Positions 17,830 to 26,696 of a stretch of DNA of 64,000 nucleotides are shown in pieces. Under the pieces are notes generated by a model. The model did not search any database. It saw nothing but the letters and a program-made list of their open reading frames with translations, and had not been told where the DNA came from. This stretch comes from Methylosinus trichosporium OB3b. GTDB lineage: Bacteria; Pseudomonadota; Alphaproteobacteria; Rhizobiales; Beijerinckiaceae. How positions within the stretch are numbered: the first letter of the stretch is position 1; each line of letters starts with the position of its first letter. The stretch spans positions 1-64,000 of the forward strand of contig NZ_CP023739.1 in the NCBI RefSeq assembly GCF_002752655.1, read 5' to 3'. A program made the translations under genes and the position numbers.

Positions 17830-19889
17830 CCCCACATCCCCCGCATCTTTCCCCGCACATCGACCCGCAGCCCACCCCCTGCGAGACGCTCGCCCACGGC
17901 CCCGGCGGCTGGCCAACTGACGCATTCGAAAAACCGCAGCATATCCGCCGGAATGAAACGCGTGCGCGCCGCATAGATGTGCCGGTCACCCTGCGCCGGC
18001 TGGCCATGGGTGAAAAAGCGCTGCGGCGTCACAAGGCGCAGGCTGTCCTTCGCGCGCGTCATCGCGACATAGAGCAGCCGGCGCTCCTCCTCGATTTCCG
18101 CCGCCGTGCCCGTCGCGAGATCGGAGGGGATGCAGCCGTCGACGGCGTTCAGCACGAAAACGGAGCGCCACTCCTGCCCCTTGGCCGAATGGATCGTCGA
18201 GAGGATCAGATAATCCTCGTCGCGCAGAGGCGGGCCGGCCTCGTCGCTGGTCGCGTCCGGAGGGTCGAGCGTCAGCTCGGTGAGGAAGCGCTCGCGCGAG
18301 GGATAGCAGGCGGCGATCTGCTCGAGCTGGACGAGATCGGCGAGGCGGCTCGGCGCGTCCTCGTGCAGGCGCTCGAGATGCGGCTCATACCAGCGGCGCG
18401 CCGCTTCCATCTCCGCCGGCCAACCCTCTCGCGCATGCAGCATTTGCAGCGTCGCGATGAGTCCGCGCCATTCCTCCCCGGCGCGCGGAGGCGTCGGCGC
18501 CTCGGCGAGGCAGGTGAGCGGGTCCGGGCGCTCGATGAGGAAGTCGAGAATCTTCTGTGCGGATGAGGGGCCGACGCCGGGCAGGATTTGCAGAATGCGA
18601 AAGCCGGCGACGCGATCGCGCGGGTTCTGCGCGAAGCGTAGCAGGGCGAGAACATCCTTCACGTGCGCGCTGTCGAGGAACTTCAGCCCGCCGAATTTCA
18701 CGAAGGGAATGTTGCGGCGCGCGAGTTCCAGCTCCAACATGGCGCTGTGATGCGAGGCGCGGAACAGCGCCGCCTGTTGCTTCAACGTCATGCCGGACTC
18801 GCGTGCCTCCAGCACGCGCTCGGCGATGAAACGCGCCTGATCGCTCTCGTCGCGCACGGTGACGAGCTGCGGCCGCTCTGATGAGCGACGCTCGGTCCAG
18901 AGGTTCTTGGCGTAACGCTCGTCGGCGAGCGAGATGACGGCGTTGGCCGCGGCGAGGATCGGCTCGGTCGAGCGATAATTGCGGTCGAGCGTAATGACCT
19001 CCGCCGGCGGCGTGAAGCTCTTCGGAAACTCGAGAATGTTGCGCACAGTGGCGGCGCGGAAGGAATAGATGGATTGGGCGTCATCGCCGACGACGGTGAG
19101 CCCCTGGCCCTTTGGCTTCAAGGCGAGAAGGATGGAGGCCTGGAGGCGATTGGTGTCCTGATATTCGTCGACGAGAATGTGATCGAAGCGGCCGCCGATT
19201 TCCTCGGCGAGCGCTTCCTCCTGCACCATCTGCGCCCAGTAGAGCAGGAGATCATCGTAATCGAGCACGTTCTGCGCCTGCTTCGCCTCGACATAGGCGG
19301 CGAACAAGCGTCGCAGCTCCTCATGCCAGCGCGCGCACCAGGGGAAGGCGCCGAGCAGCGCCTGCTCGAGCGGGATTTCGGCGTTCACGGCGCGGGAGTA
19401 GATCGCAAGGCATGTGCCCTTGGTGGGGAAGCGGCTCTCGGTCTTGGAGAAGCCGAGCTCGTGGCGAATGAGATTCATCAGATCGGCCGAGTCTTCGCGA
19501 TCATGAATGGTGAAGGTGGGATCGAGCCCGATGGCGCCGGCATATTCGCGCAGCAGCCTGGCGCCGATCGCGTGAAACGTGCCGGCCCAGGCGAGGACAT
19601 CGCCGCCGCCTGTGGCGCCCAGCGCCTCGGCGCAGATGCGCTCGACCCGCCGCGCCATCTCGGCGGCGGCGCGGCGGGAGAAGGTCATCAGCAACATGCG
19701 ATGCGGATCGGCGCCCTGGACGATGAGATGCGCGACCCGATGGGCGAGCGTGTTCGTCTTTCCCGAGCCGGCGCCCGCGATGATCAGCAGCGGGCCGCCG
19801 GCGGGAGCTGACGAGCAGTCATGCAGGCCGTGCTCGACGGCGCGGCGTTGTTCGGCGTTGAGCTTTTCGAGATAGGCGACGGCGGTCAT
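17826..19889 (-). CDS. UvrD/PcrA-type superfamily 1 DNA helicase
   Basis: 687 aa 3'-5' DNA helicase. Motifs in order: QRRAVEHG near 14, Walker A AGAGSGKTNTLAHR near 38, DYDDLLLYW near 213, Walker B ILVDEYQDTN near 236, DDAQSIYSFR near 268, DRNYRSTEPIL near 302, STIHSAKGQEW near 560 and VAMTRAKDSLRL near 625. It is shorter than UvrD (about 720) but has all motifs. It may be an accessory copy that helps repair or plasmid replication. No LexA box was seen before it. Confidence 0.88.
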   Translation of the reverse strand: MTAVAYLEKLNAEQRRAVEHGLHDCSSAPAGGPLLIIAGAGSGKTNTLAHRVAHLIVQGADPHRMLLMTFSRRAAAEMARRVERICAEALGATGGGDVLAWAGTFHAIGARLLREYAGAIGLDPTFTIHDREDSADLMNLIRHELGFSKTESRFPTKGTCLAIYSRAVNAEIPLEQALLGAFPWCARWHEELRRLFAAYVEAKQAQNVLDYDDLLLYWAQMVQEEALAEEIGGRFDHILVDEYQDTNRLQASILLALKPKGQGLTVVGDDAQSIYSFRAATVRNILEFPKSFTPPAEVITLDRNYRSTEPILAAANAVISLADERYAKNLWTERRSSERPQLVTVRDESDQARFIAERVLEARESGMTLKQQAALFRASHHSAMLELELARRNIPFVKFGGLKFLDSAHVKDVLALLRFAQNPRDRVAGFRILQILPGVGPSSAQKILDFLIERPDPLTCLAEAPTPPRAGEEWRGLIATLQMLHAREGWPAEMEAARRWYEPHLERLHEDAPSRLADLVQLEQIAACYPSRERFLTELTLDPPDATSDEAGPPLRDEDYLILSTIHSAKGQEWRSVFVLNAVDGCIPSDLATGTAAEIEEERRLLYVAMTRAKDSLRLVTPQRFFTHGQPAQGDRHIYAARTRFIPADMLRFFECVSWPAAGAVGERLAGGGLRVDVRGKMRGMWG

Positions 19890-20242
19890 GGGCGAATCGG
19901 CAGGGTGAGTGGGCCCGCAGACTGAACCATAATTCTTGTTTTGTTCGCAATGACCGTTTCTTCGGGAGAGGTGAAAGCGAAGCCAGCGGCCCAGTTCGAA
20001 TTTCCGTGAGGTGCCAATAGCTGCCTTTCACTCGCCTCCAGATAGCGGACGTTCAGGTTACCGGTCGAACGCCCGGACCGCCCCTACGTACATCCGCCAT
20101 GCACGTGAAAGTCGGGCCGCCATCCTTGGGTTGTCTGTTGCCAAGATTCGACTAGGATGAGTTCCAGTAAAGCTTGAGATAGCTAGCAAAGCTAGGGGGT
20201 TCAGATGCGGTGGAGAGTCACCCTCGACGATGGCGCGCCCGC
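19890..20242. other. Spacer between the UvrD-type helicase and the ABC-3C operon
   Basis: 353 bp. A small inverted repeat, AGCTAGCAAAGCTAG, lies at about 20180-20194, followed by GGGGG. A 13-codon ORF (20205-20246) with this ribosome site ends in an ATGA overlap with the ABC-3C effector start at 20243 and could be a coupling leader. The divergent promoters must lie here. Confidence 0.4.
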
Positions 20243-21442
20243 ATGAGCGGCAACGCACGCTCACCGTATTCAGCCGCGGAGCAAGGTCTTGGCTATACAT
20301 ACCAAGCCCGGTTCGCGCTTTTGAAGATCCTGGAGCTACCAGAAGACAGCTCGCTTCTCCTTGAGAAGGAGGACGACGTCGATTTCGACGACACCTCAGG
20401 CCGGAAGAGCCTGATGTCCCTTAAGCACAAGGCCGTCGGCGACACCCTCACAGACCTTGCGACCGACTTTTGGAAATCGGTGCGCATCTGGCTCACGCAT
20501 TACAAGGCCAATGGCCGGATCGGCTGTGATGCGCGCTTCATGCTGTTCACCACGGCGACGGTCAGCGCGGAGTCCGTCCTCACGAAGTTCACAGACCATG
20601 ATGCCGATGGCGAAGCACGGGCCCAGGCTGTCCAAAAGCCGCTAGCGAAATCCAAGAGCGTATTGATCGCCGCCGTACGCGACGAACTGGCGACGCTGAC
20701 GACGGCCGAGCTGGACGACTTTTACTCTCGGATCACAATCGCCGACGCGGAGCTTCGAATTACCGAAATTCCCGGCGTCATCATTAATCAGCACCTGCGA
20801 ACCATCCGCAGGGAGTCGCGACCACTTCTATTCGAACGGCTTGAAGGTTGGTGGATGGACCAAGCGATCCAGCTTCTGGCCGGCGAGCGCAAAGCACCGA
20901 TCACCGGGATTGAGGTGTCCGACAAGCTCTCCTCGATGGCGGAGGAATATCGTAACGACAACCTGCCCATCACTTTCCGGCAACGGCAGCCCGACCAGAT
21001 CGACATCGCCAACGATCCGCGTCTGTTCATCGAACAGCTTCGCGCTTTGGACCTGTCCACGACCCGCTTGCGGAATGCGATCATCGACTACTACCGGGCG
21101 TTTGAGCAGCGTTCCAGTTGGGCCCGAGAAAACCTGCTCGTCTCCAACGAAATCGAAGAATACGAAGACCGGCTCATCGACGAATGGACCCGCTACAAGG
21201 AAGTCATCTTCGAGACCATCACCGATAAGAGCGATGATGCCGCGTGTCTGTCCGCGGGACGTGAACTCTACCGCTGGGCCGAGTTGGAAACGACTTCCCT
21301 TCGCATTCGCGAGCGCGTGACAGAGCCCTATGTCGTCCGCGGCGCCTTCCACATCTTGGCCAATGCGAGACCCCAGCCGCACATTCACTGGCACCCACGC
21401 TTTCTAGCGGAACTGGCCCGAATTCTGGGGAAAGCGGCATGA
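20243..21442 (+). CDS. ABC-three-component (ABC-3C) system effector, Cap4-like nuclease plus C-terminal domain
   Basis: 399 aa. The N-terminus (EQGLGYTYQARFALLKIL, LLLEKEDDVDF, LMSLKHKA) has the layout of Cap4/DUF4297-type PD-(D/E)XK nucleases: a YQ helix, acidic residues, then a strand ending in KHK. The last 150 residues (DYYRAFEQRSSWARENLL to FHILANARPQPHIHWHPRF) resemble the ABC-3C C-terminal domain. ABC-3C systems are predicted conflict systems built from an effector, a middle component and an SMC-like ATPase. A GTG at 20210 is an alternative start; ATG 20243 begins the homologous part. The stop overlaps the middle component (ATGA). Confidence 0.78.
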   Translation: MSGNARSPYSAAEQGLGYTYQARFALLKILELPEDSSLLLEKEDDVDFDDTSGRKSLMSLKHKAVGDTLTDLATDFWKSVRIWLTHYKANGRIGCDARFMLFTTATVSAESVLTKFTDHDADGEARAQAVQKPLAKSKSVLIAAVRDELATLTTAELDDFYSRITIADAELRITEIPGVIINQHLRTIRRESRPLLFERLEGWWMDQAIQLLAGERKAPITGIEVSDKLSSMAEEYRNDNLPITFRQRQPDQIDIANDPRLFIEQLRALDLSTTRLRNAIIDYYRAFEQRSSWARENLLVSNEIEEYEDRLIDEWTRYKEVIFETITDKSDDAACLSAGRELYRWAELETTSLRIRERVTEPYVVRGAFHILANARPQPHIHWHPRFLAELARILGKAA

Positions 21443-21928
21443 GGGTTTGGGACCGGCGGCCAATCGAAATCCGAAACCTCTTCAACCCAGCCTTCTGTGG
21501 CCTGGTGCTATTCAGGGCCATGGTGGCCTTCGAGGAAGAGGACGAGCGCGGTCTTCCGTTCTCGCTCGTGCCGCTCATTTTGCCAATTTGCCTGCACAAG
21601 CAGTCACGAGAAATCCTTGCCCCGAGTACGCGCAGCTATTTCCTCAAGCTCGTCGCCAATCATCCGCAATTGCTCGTGGGGTTCGGCGGTCGCGCCCAGG
21701 ACATGCTGCCTTTCACGTTCGAGGCGCTGGGACTGCTGCACCACCTTGGAGCGATCCCAAGTGCGGTCCGACGGGCGCTTGAAAGGCAACCCGCAAGGGG
21801 TGCGCAAGTCGATAACGGGCTCGGAGGAGACTCAATCGATCCAGAAGGTCGCTAAGTATCTGGGGAAGGAGTTTGCTCGCATCGGTGATCGGGTGACGAT
21901 CTACGCAACGATGGGCGTTCGGCCATGA
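21439..21928 (+). pseudogene. ABC-3C middle component, interrupted by a frameshift
   Basis: The first half (WDRRPIEIRNLFNPAFCGLV, GLPFSLVPLILPICLHKQSR, LPFTFEALGLLHHLGAIP) matches the ABC-3C middle component but its frame stops at 21855. The expected ending (VAKYLGKEFARIGDRV, then TIYATMGVRP) is in the next frame and stops at 21928, overlapping the ATPase ATG by ATGA exactly as the gene start overlaps the effector stop. One extra base, or two missing, around 21735-21785 would explain this. It may be a true disabling mutation, a sequencing error or, less likely, programmed frameshifting. Confidence 0.75.
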
Positions 21929-23880
21929 AGATCAAATCCATCCACATCTACAGCCACGATGGCCGCCGCCGCGACGTGATGTTTCACCTAAATGGCCTGA
22001 ACGTCATCACGGGCCGGTCTTCGACGGGTAAGTCTGCGCTGTCCGACATCCTCGAATATTTGATGGGCCGCTCCACATTCAACATCCCCGAGGGGGTGAT
22101 CCGCGATCGCGTGGCGTGGTTTGCAGTGATCTACCAGTTCGACGGCGAGCAGGTCCTGGTCGCCAAACCCACGCCCGACAGTGGCCGCGCGAGTTGCAGC
22201 CTCGCCATGTTAAGGCGCGGCGCCCAGTTGAACGTGCCGGTCTTTGCCGAGCTAACCGTCAACGACGATGACGATGGGGTGGAGACGCTGCTGTCACGCC
22301 TCCTGGGCATCCCAGAGAACGTCACGGATGTGCCACTGAGTAGCACCCGAGAAAGCTACCAAGCCAACATCAAGCACACGCACTACTACCTGTTTCAAAA
22401 GCAGGGCATCGTCGCCAACAAGGACCAGCTATTCTATCGACAGAACGAGCAGTTCCAACCGCAAGCGATCAAGGATACGCTGCCAATTTTACTCGGTATC
22501 TCCTCCCGCGACAAGTATGAGCTGGAATCGCGTCTTCGCGGCGTACAACGCGACATTCGTCTCAACGGAAAACTGCTGGAACAGGCCCGCAACGCGATTG
22601 CGACCTCTGATGAGAAGGCGCTCGGCCTTCTGTCCGAGGCCAGGGCCGTCGGCATTGCTCTTTTGGATGTCGGTGAGACCCGTTCTTGGGTGGATCTCCT
22701 TCGGAGCGTTCTGGCCTGGAAGCCCGCGCCTGTGCCGGAGGATGATGGCCTGCGCGTTTCGGCCATCGAAAACGACCTGGTGTTGCTGCGCGAACGTCGC
22801 CGGGAAATTCAGCAGCGCATCGACGCGGCGATCCAGTACGCAAAGCGCTCGGAGGGTTTCGAGACCGAGGCCGAGGAGCAGAAAGATCGGCTGACCTCGA
22901 TCAAGCTCCTGCCCAAAAACCCCGCGACCGGAGCGTGGCAGTGGCCATTCGCCGAAGCCAATCTGGGCATGGAGACCCCATTGGCCGCCGCCCTGCTCGC
23001 CGAGCTTGAATCACTCGAACGCGAAATGGCGGCTGTGGTCGGCGAACGCCCGGCCCTGGATGAATACCTCGCCGGCCAGCGCCAGGACATCCAGGATATC
23101 GGTGACCAGATCCGCAACAAGGAGGTGGAGCTATCGGGCGCTATCGCCAGCAGCGAGATCATCGCTCAGATGGGCAACCGCAACAATGCGGCCTCCCGCG
23201 TGGTAGGTCGAGTCAGCCTGTTCCTAGAAGGCCTTGTGCCCGATGAAGAACTTGCCCGGCTTGAGCGCGAGGACCGGCGTCTTAAGGCCAAGGCCGAAGA
23301 CCTAGAGCGCAAGATCGGCACTGATGACTCCAGAGAACGGCTGGTGTCCACGCTTAACAGCATCGCCATGCACATGTCGGGCTACATTTCCGCGCTGGGC
23401 GGCGAATTTGGCCAATTTCCCGCGCGTCTGGATTTGCACAACCTAACCGTGGCGATCGATCGTCCAGGCCGGCCGATCTACATGCCCCGGACCGGGGGCG
23501 GCGAAAACCATCTCGCCTACCACCTAGCGGCCCTGCTGGCCCTGCATCGCTATGCGGCCAACAACAACCAGCCGATCCCCCGGTTCCTGCTCATTGACCA
23601 GCCGACCCAGGTCTACTTCCCGTCGGAGACGGTCTACAAGGCCGCCGACGGTTCTGTCGAGACGACCGAAACTGACGCCGATCTCGAAGCCGTTCGTCGC
23701 CTGTTCGAACTCCTGCGTCGCTTCACGGAGGTAGACGCGCCAGGATTCCAGATCATCGTCACCGAACATGCCAACCTGCGGGACGGCTGGTTCCAGGCCG
23801 CGCTGGTCGAGCGGCCATGGACGAAACCGCCGGCGCTGGTGCCTGGCGATTGGCCCAACGAGAACGGCGAAGTGGCCTGA
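21925..23880 (+). CDS. ABC-3C ATPase, DUF3732 / SMC-like
   Basis: 651 aa. Walker A GRSSTGKSAL near residue 30 follows the typical start IHIYSHDGRRRDVMFHLNGL. A long central coiled-coil region (about 190-450; LEREDRRLKAKAEDLERKI) is Glu/Arg-rich. The ABC signature-like GGGENHLAYHLA is near 530 and Walker B RFLLIDQPTQVYFP near 552, followed by the His-containing IIVTEHANL. DUF3732 proteins are the ATPase of ABC-3C systems and probably sense or bind invading nucleoprotein. The start overlaps the frameshifted middle component. Confidence 0.85.
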   Translation: MKIKSIHIYSHDGRRRDVMFHLNGLNVITGRSSTGKSALSDILEYLMGRSTFNIPEGVIRDRVAWFAVIYQFDGEQVLVAKPTPDSGRASCSLAMLRRGAQLNVPVFAELTVNDDDDGVETLLSRLLGIPENVTDVPLSSTRESYQANIKHTHYYLFQKQGIVANKDQLFYRQNEQFQPQAIKDTLPILLGISSRDKYELESRLRGVQRDIRLNGKLLEQARNAIATSDEKALGLLSEARAVGIALLDVGETRSWVDLLRSVLAWKPAPVPEDDGLRVSAIENDLVLLRERRREIQQRIDAAIQYAKRSEGFETEAEEQKDRLTSIKLLPKNPATGAWQWPFAEANLGMETPLAAALLAELESLEREMAAVVGERPALDEYLAGQRQDIQDIGDQIRNKEVELSGAIASSEIIAQMGNRNNAASRVVGRVSLFLEGLVPDEELARLEREDRRLKAKAEDLERKIGTDDSRERLVSTLNSIAMHMSGYISALGGEFGQFPARLDLHNLTVAIDRPGRPIYMPRTGGGENHLAYHLAALLALHRYAANNNQPIPRFLLIDQPTQVYFPSETVYKAADGSVETTETDADLEAVRRLFELLRRFTEVDAPGFQIIVTEHANLRDGWFQAALVERPWTKPPALVPGDWPNENGEVA

Positions 23881-23917
23881 CGCTTGCGCTAAGGTCCGCC
23901 TCTACGGAGGTGACGGC

Positions 23918-24100
23918 GTGCTGATGGCCTTAAAGGCCGATCCTGGAAGGCCGTACGCGTCCGACCAAGTCTGCCTTGACCTTTTCAACCGCAACGCCTT
24001 CTCAACCCGCCAGTACGCTGTTTCCGGCGCTCCGGCGGCAGACCTGACCAAAGACGGGGTAAACGCGCCATGGAATTGCCCCACGACCTTGAGCGGCTGA
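23918..24100 (+). CDS. Small ORF between ABC-3C ATPase and nuclease
   Basis: A GTG preceded by GGAGG at 7 bases opens a 60-codon frame that overlaps the next gene by 31 bases. The peptide (KADPGRPYASDQVCLDLFNR in its first half) is soluble and has no recognisable motif. The ribosome site and overlap favour translation; it could serve mainly to couple the nuclease gene to the operon. Confidence 0.42.
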   Translation: MLMALKADPGRPYASDQVCLDLFNRNAFSTRQYAVSGAPAADLTKDGVNAPWNCPTTLSG

Positions 24101-25053
24101 TCCAGGATGCGCTCGCCGAGCTCGGGATCAAAGCCGACTCCGCCAAGATCGCACACAAGGTCAAGCTGCTGAACTTGGGCCTGCCCGCCGAGGACCAGTT
24201 CCAGGTGATCTGCGCGTGGCTGGGAAAATGCGACCTGATCCACAAGCTCGATCAGGTACAGGCTCCGCTCGCCTCGCGCCAGACCTACCAGGTGCCCGAT
24301 CTGTTGGCGCACTTCCAAGAGCAGGGCGCCTTCCTGATCGAGGTCAAGGTATTCGGCAAGCAAACCCTGTCGCTCCGTGCCGACTATCTGGCTAGGCTGA
24401 AGGCCTATGCCACGTTGGTCAGTAAGCCTCTGCTGATCGCCTGGACGTTCCATGGCCTTTGGACGCTGTTCGACGCGCGCCATCTCAAGCTGGCCAAGAC
24501 CAACTTCAACATTAAACACAGCGAGGCCATGCGCCAGAGCCTTCTCGGCGTGCTGGCGGGTGACTGCGTATTCAAACTCGCGCCTGGTGCCGGCGTCCAT
24601 TTCGAGATGAGCAAGGATGCGCTCGAACAGGTCGAGGAGACGGACACTCGAAAGGTCGAGACTTGGCGCATGCACATCGCAAAGGTCGGCTTCACGAAGG
24701 GGGGCGGTTTGCCCGCCGCTAACCTTCACCCCGAAACCCGACAGTTGTTGGTGGCTTGGGACCTGGAGGTGCATGACGATCACCATCCCGACCACATTGA
24801 CCGACATTTCGTAGTCGGCGACGAGGGCATGCAGTTCGCACATATGGCATTGGTCCAGCTGCTGGCTTGGGAGCGTGGGGCAGACAGGGCGCAGGACTGG
24901 CGGCAAATCCTCCGCGCGCCGGAGATCACCAAGACCATCGTCAGCTTTAGCGCCGCCTTAGACCGCGCCTTGGCCGAAGGGGTAGTCTCACACATTTTCC
25001 ACTTACAGCCGAACGACTGGGGCGATCTCCGGCGGCCGGCCAAGCAAAGATGA
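24070..25053 (+). CDS. PD-(D/E)XK-like nuclease downstream of the ABC-3C genes
   Basis: 327 aa, not a named family that I recognise. The N-terminal third looks nuclease-like: YQVPDLLAHFQEQGAFLIEV has Asp near residue 77 and ends in the EVK motif (IEVKVFGK) near 91-93, followed by a helix with YLARLKAYA, the usual PD-(D/E)XK order. The middle and C-terminal parts (VAWDLEVHDDHHPDHIDRHF; VSHIFHLQPNDWGDL) are unknown. It lies 189 bases after the ATPase gene with the same, less GC-biased base use, so it may be an extra effector of the same system. Confidence 0.6.
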   Translation: MELPHDLERLIQDALAELGIKADSAKIAHKVKLLNLGLPAEDQFQVICAWLGKCDLIHKLDQVQAPLASRQTYQVPDLLAHFQEQGAFLIEVKVFGKQTLSLRADYLARLKAYATLVSKPLLIAWTFHGLWTLFDARHLKLAKTNFNIKHSEAMRQSLLGVLAGDCVFKLAPGAGVHFEMSKDALEQVEETDTRKVETWRMHIAKVGFTKGGGLPAANLHPETRQLLVAWDLEVHDDHHPDHIDRHFVVGDEGMQFAHMALVQLLAWERGADRAQDWRQILRAPEITKTIVSFSAALDRALAEGVVSHIFHLQPNDWGDLRRPAKQR

Positions 25054-25256
25054 AAGGAGAATACGGCGCCCATTACGCGCCGCCGGGAGATCGAATGACA
25101 ACGCCTCAGCCGCCCACGCGCAGCCTGGGCCTGGGCGAACATCGCTACGGCCAGCACCAGGAAGCAGACGTTCACAAGGTCTGAGAAGGGTCAAAAGTAG
25201 GCGCCACCTCTTCACCAGATATCGTCGAGCAGCCGGAGCGGAAAGCGCCGATCGGC

Positions 25257-25715
25257 TCATAGCCGCCGTTTTTGCTCTCGGATAATGGCTTGGTCCAACG
25301 CTCGAAGGAACTGCGACCGGTTAGCTGAAGAAAATGGCGGAGGGCCGCCGGTGATTTCGCCCGTCGAGCGGATATGCTCCATGAGCGAGCGTTGCGCGAG
25401 AGCCAGACCGATCGAGTCCTGTGTAAAGGCGCGACCATAGGGTGCGATAGCATGCGCGTCCTTTGCCAATACTCGTCCGGCCAAAGGAATATCGCTGGTG
25501 ACGACCACATCTCCAGCAACGACCTGCTCTACGATCCAATCGTCGGCCACGTCGGCTCCGGCATCCACGATTATCCTGGCGATCAGCGGCGACCGCGGGA
25601 TTTGTATAAAACTGTTAGATACGACGAAAGTCTGCAAGCCATAGCGAGAGGCAACTTTGTAAGTTTCATCTTTCACGGGGCACGCGTCGCCGTCGATGTA
25701 GATCTTGATCGTCAT
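25257..25715 (-). CDS. YaiI/YqxD (UPF0178, DUF188) family protein
   Basis: 152 aa, the usual length. Family motifs: IYIDGDACPVKDE at the N-terminus, VSNSFIQIPRSPLI, DVVVTSDIPLAGRVL and GEITGGPPPFSSANRSQFL. The fold is PIN-like with conserved acidic residues, but the biochemical role is not established. The start at 25715 gives the conserved N-terminus; the frame runs on to 26543 opposite imuA without homology. It shares a divergent spacer with the SOS-controlled imuA gene. Confidence 0.88.
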   Translation of the reverse strand: MTIKIYIDGDACPVKDETYKVASRYGLQTFVVSNSFIQIPRSPLIARIIVDAGADVADDWIVEQVVAGDVVVTSDIPLAGRVLAKDAHAIAPYGRAFTQDSIGLALAQRSLMEHIRSTGEITGGPPPFSSANRSQFLRALDQAIIREQKRRL

Positions 25716-25891
25716 GGCGCATCCTAACCTATCGGGCGTCGGTCGTCGCCCGCTCGCAAGACTGGTCCCGGTTACTCTTTCCCGTTCACGAACGGCGAGC
25801 TCGCGCCGCACGTTCACGTTCCTGAATCGTGGCCTTACGCGCAGAGAAATATCCGCAAGCCCGTCCTCTTGACTCCCGACCTCGAAGAGAA

Positions 25892-25906
25892 GAACATTTA
25901 GAGAAC
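25892..25906 (+). promoter_or_regulatory. LexA (SOS) operator of imuA-imuB-dnaE2
   Basis: GAAC-ATTTAGA-GAAC is a perfect match to the alphaproteobacterial LexA box GAAC-N7-GAAC. It lies 38 bases before the imuA start. This cassette is a well-known LexA target in Alphaproteobacteria. Confidence 0.85.
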
Positions 25907-25943
25907 ATGACGTTGAGCCCACACCCAGAGGTCGAGAAGGCGA

Positions 25944-26696
25944 TTGCGGCACCAGCCCGCCATAGAGTCGTTGCGCGCGCAGATCGAGAAGATCGAAGGC
26001 CAAACGCGGCGCGTCAAATCGGTCCTTCCGTTCGGAATCGCCGACATCGACGCGCGCCTTCCGGGCGGTGGTCTCCCCCTGGGCGCGCTCCATGAGATCG
26101 CTGGCGGCGGCAATGGCGCAGTGGACGGCGCGGCCGCGGCGCTGTTCGCCGCCGGGATCGCGACGCGTACAAAAGGCAAGGTTCTCTGGGTCATCACGCG
26201 ATCCGACCTCTTCGCCCCGGCGCTGGCGCAGGCGGGCTTGGCGCCCGATCGCGTGATCTATGTCGAGGCCGGCAATGACAAGACCGTGCTGGCATGTGTC
26301 GAGGAAGGCTTGCGGCACGGCGGTCTCGGCGCGGTCGTCGGAGAAGTCGCGCGTCTCGACATGACAGCGTCCCGGCGTCTCCAGCTCTGCGCCGAGGGAA
26401 GCGGCTCGATCGGACTCGCGTTGCGGCGCTGGCGCCGGCAATCCGAAGCCGTAGACTTCGGTCAGCCGACTGCCGCGGCGACCAGATGGCGCGTCTCGGT
26501 CATGCCCTCGGCGGCGCTGCCGGTTCCCGGCGTCGGCCGCCACCGCTGGCTCCTGGAGCTGATCCGCGTCCGCGCCGGTGAAAGCGCGGATTTCGAAGTG
26601 GAGGCGTGTGATGGTTCGGGTCGTCTCGCTGTTCCTGCCGAGCTGGCCCGCGGACCGGCTTCGACGGCAGGCTGGCGACGCGGCGCCGCCGGCTGA
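25944..26696 (+). CDS. imuA: ImuA, SOS mutagenesis accessory protein (RecA/SulA-like)
   Basis: 250 aa, first gene of the ImuA-ImuB-DnaE2 translesion synthesis cassette. Family features: LPFGIADIDARLPGGGLPLG near residue 30 (RecA-like core without a proper Walker A), GALHEIAGGG, VLWVITRSDLFAPALAQAGL and WLLELIRVRAGESADFEVEA near the C-terminus. The apparent start is TTG at 25944 behind AGAAGG; no better in-frame start was found. It overlaps imuB by 86 bases, so the two are coupled. The LexA box upstream implies damage-inducible expression. Confidence 0.85.
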   Translation: MRHQPAIESLRAQIEKIEGQTRRVKSVLPFGIADIDARLPGGGLPLGALHEIAGGGNGAVDGAAAALFAAGIATRTKGKVLWVITRSDLFAPALAQAGLAPDRVIYVEAGNDKTVLACVEEGLRHGGLGAVVGEVARLDMTASRRLQLCAEGSGSIGLALRRWRRQSEAVDFGQPTAAATRWRVSVMPSAALPVPGVGRHRWLLELIRVRAGESADFEVEACDGSGRLAVPAELARGPASTAGWRRGAAG

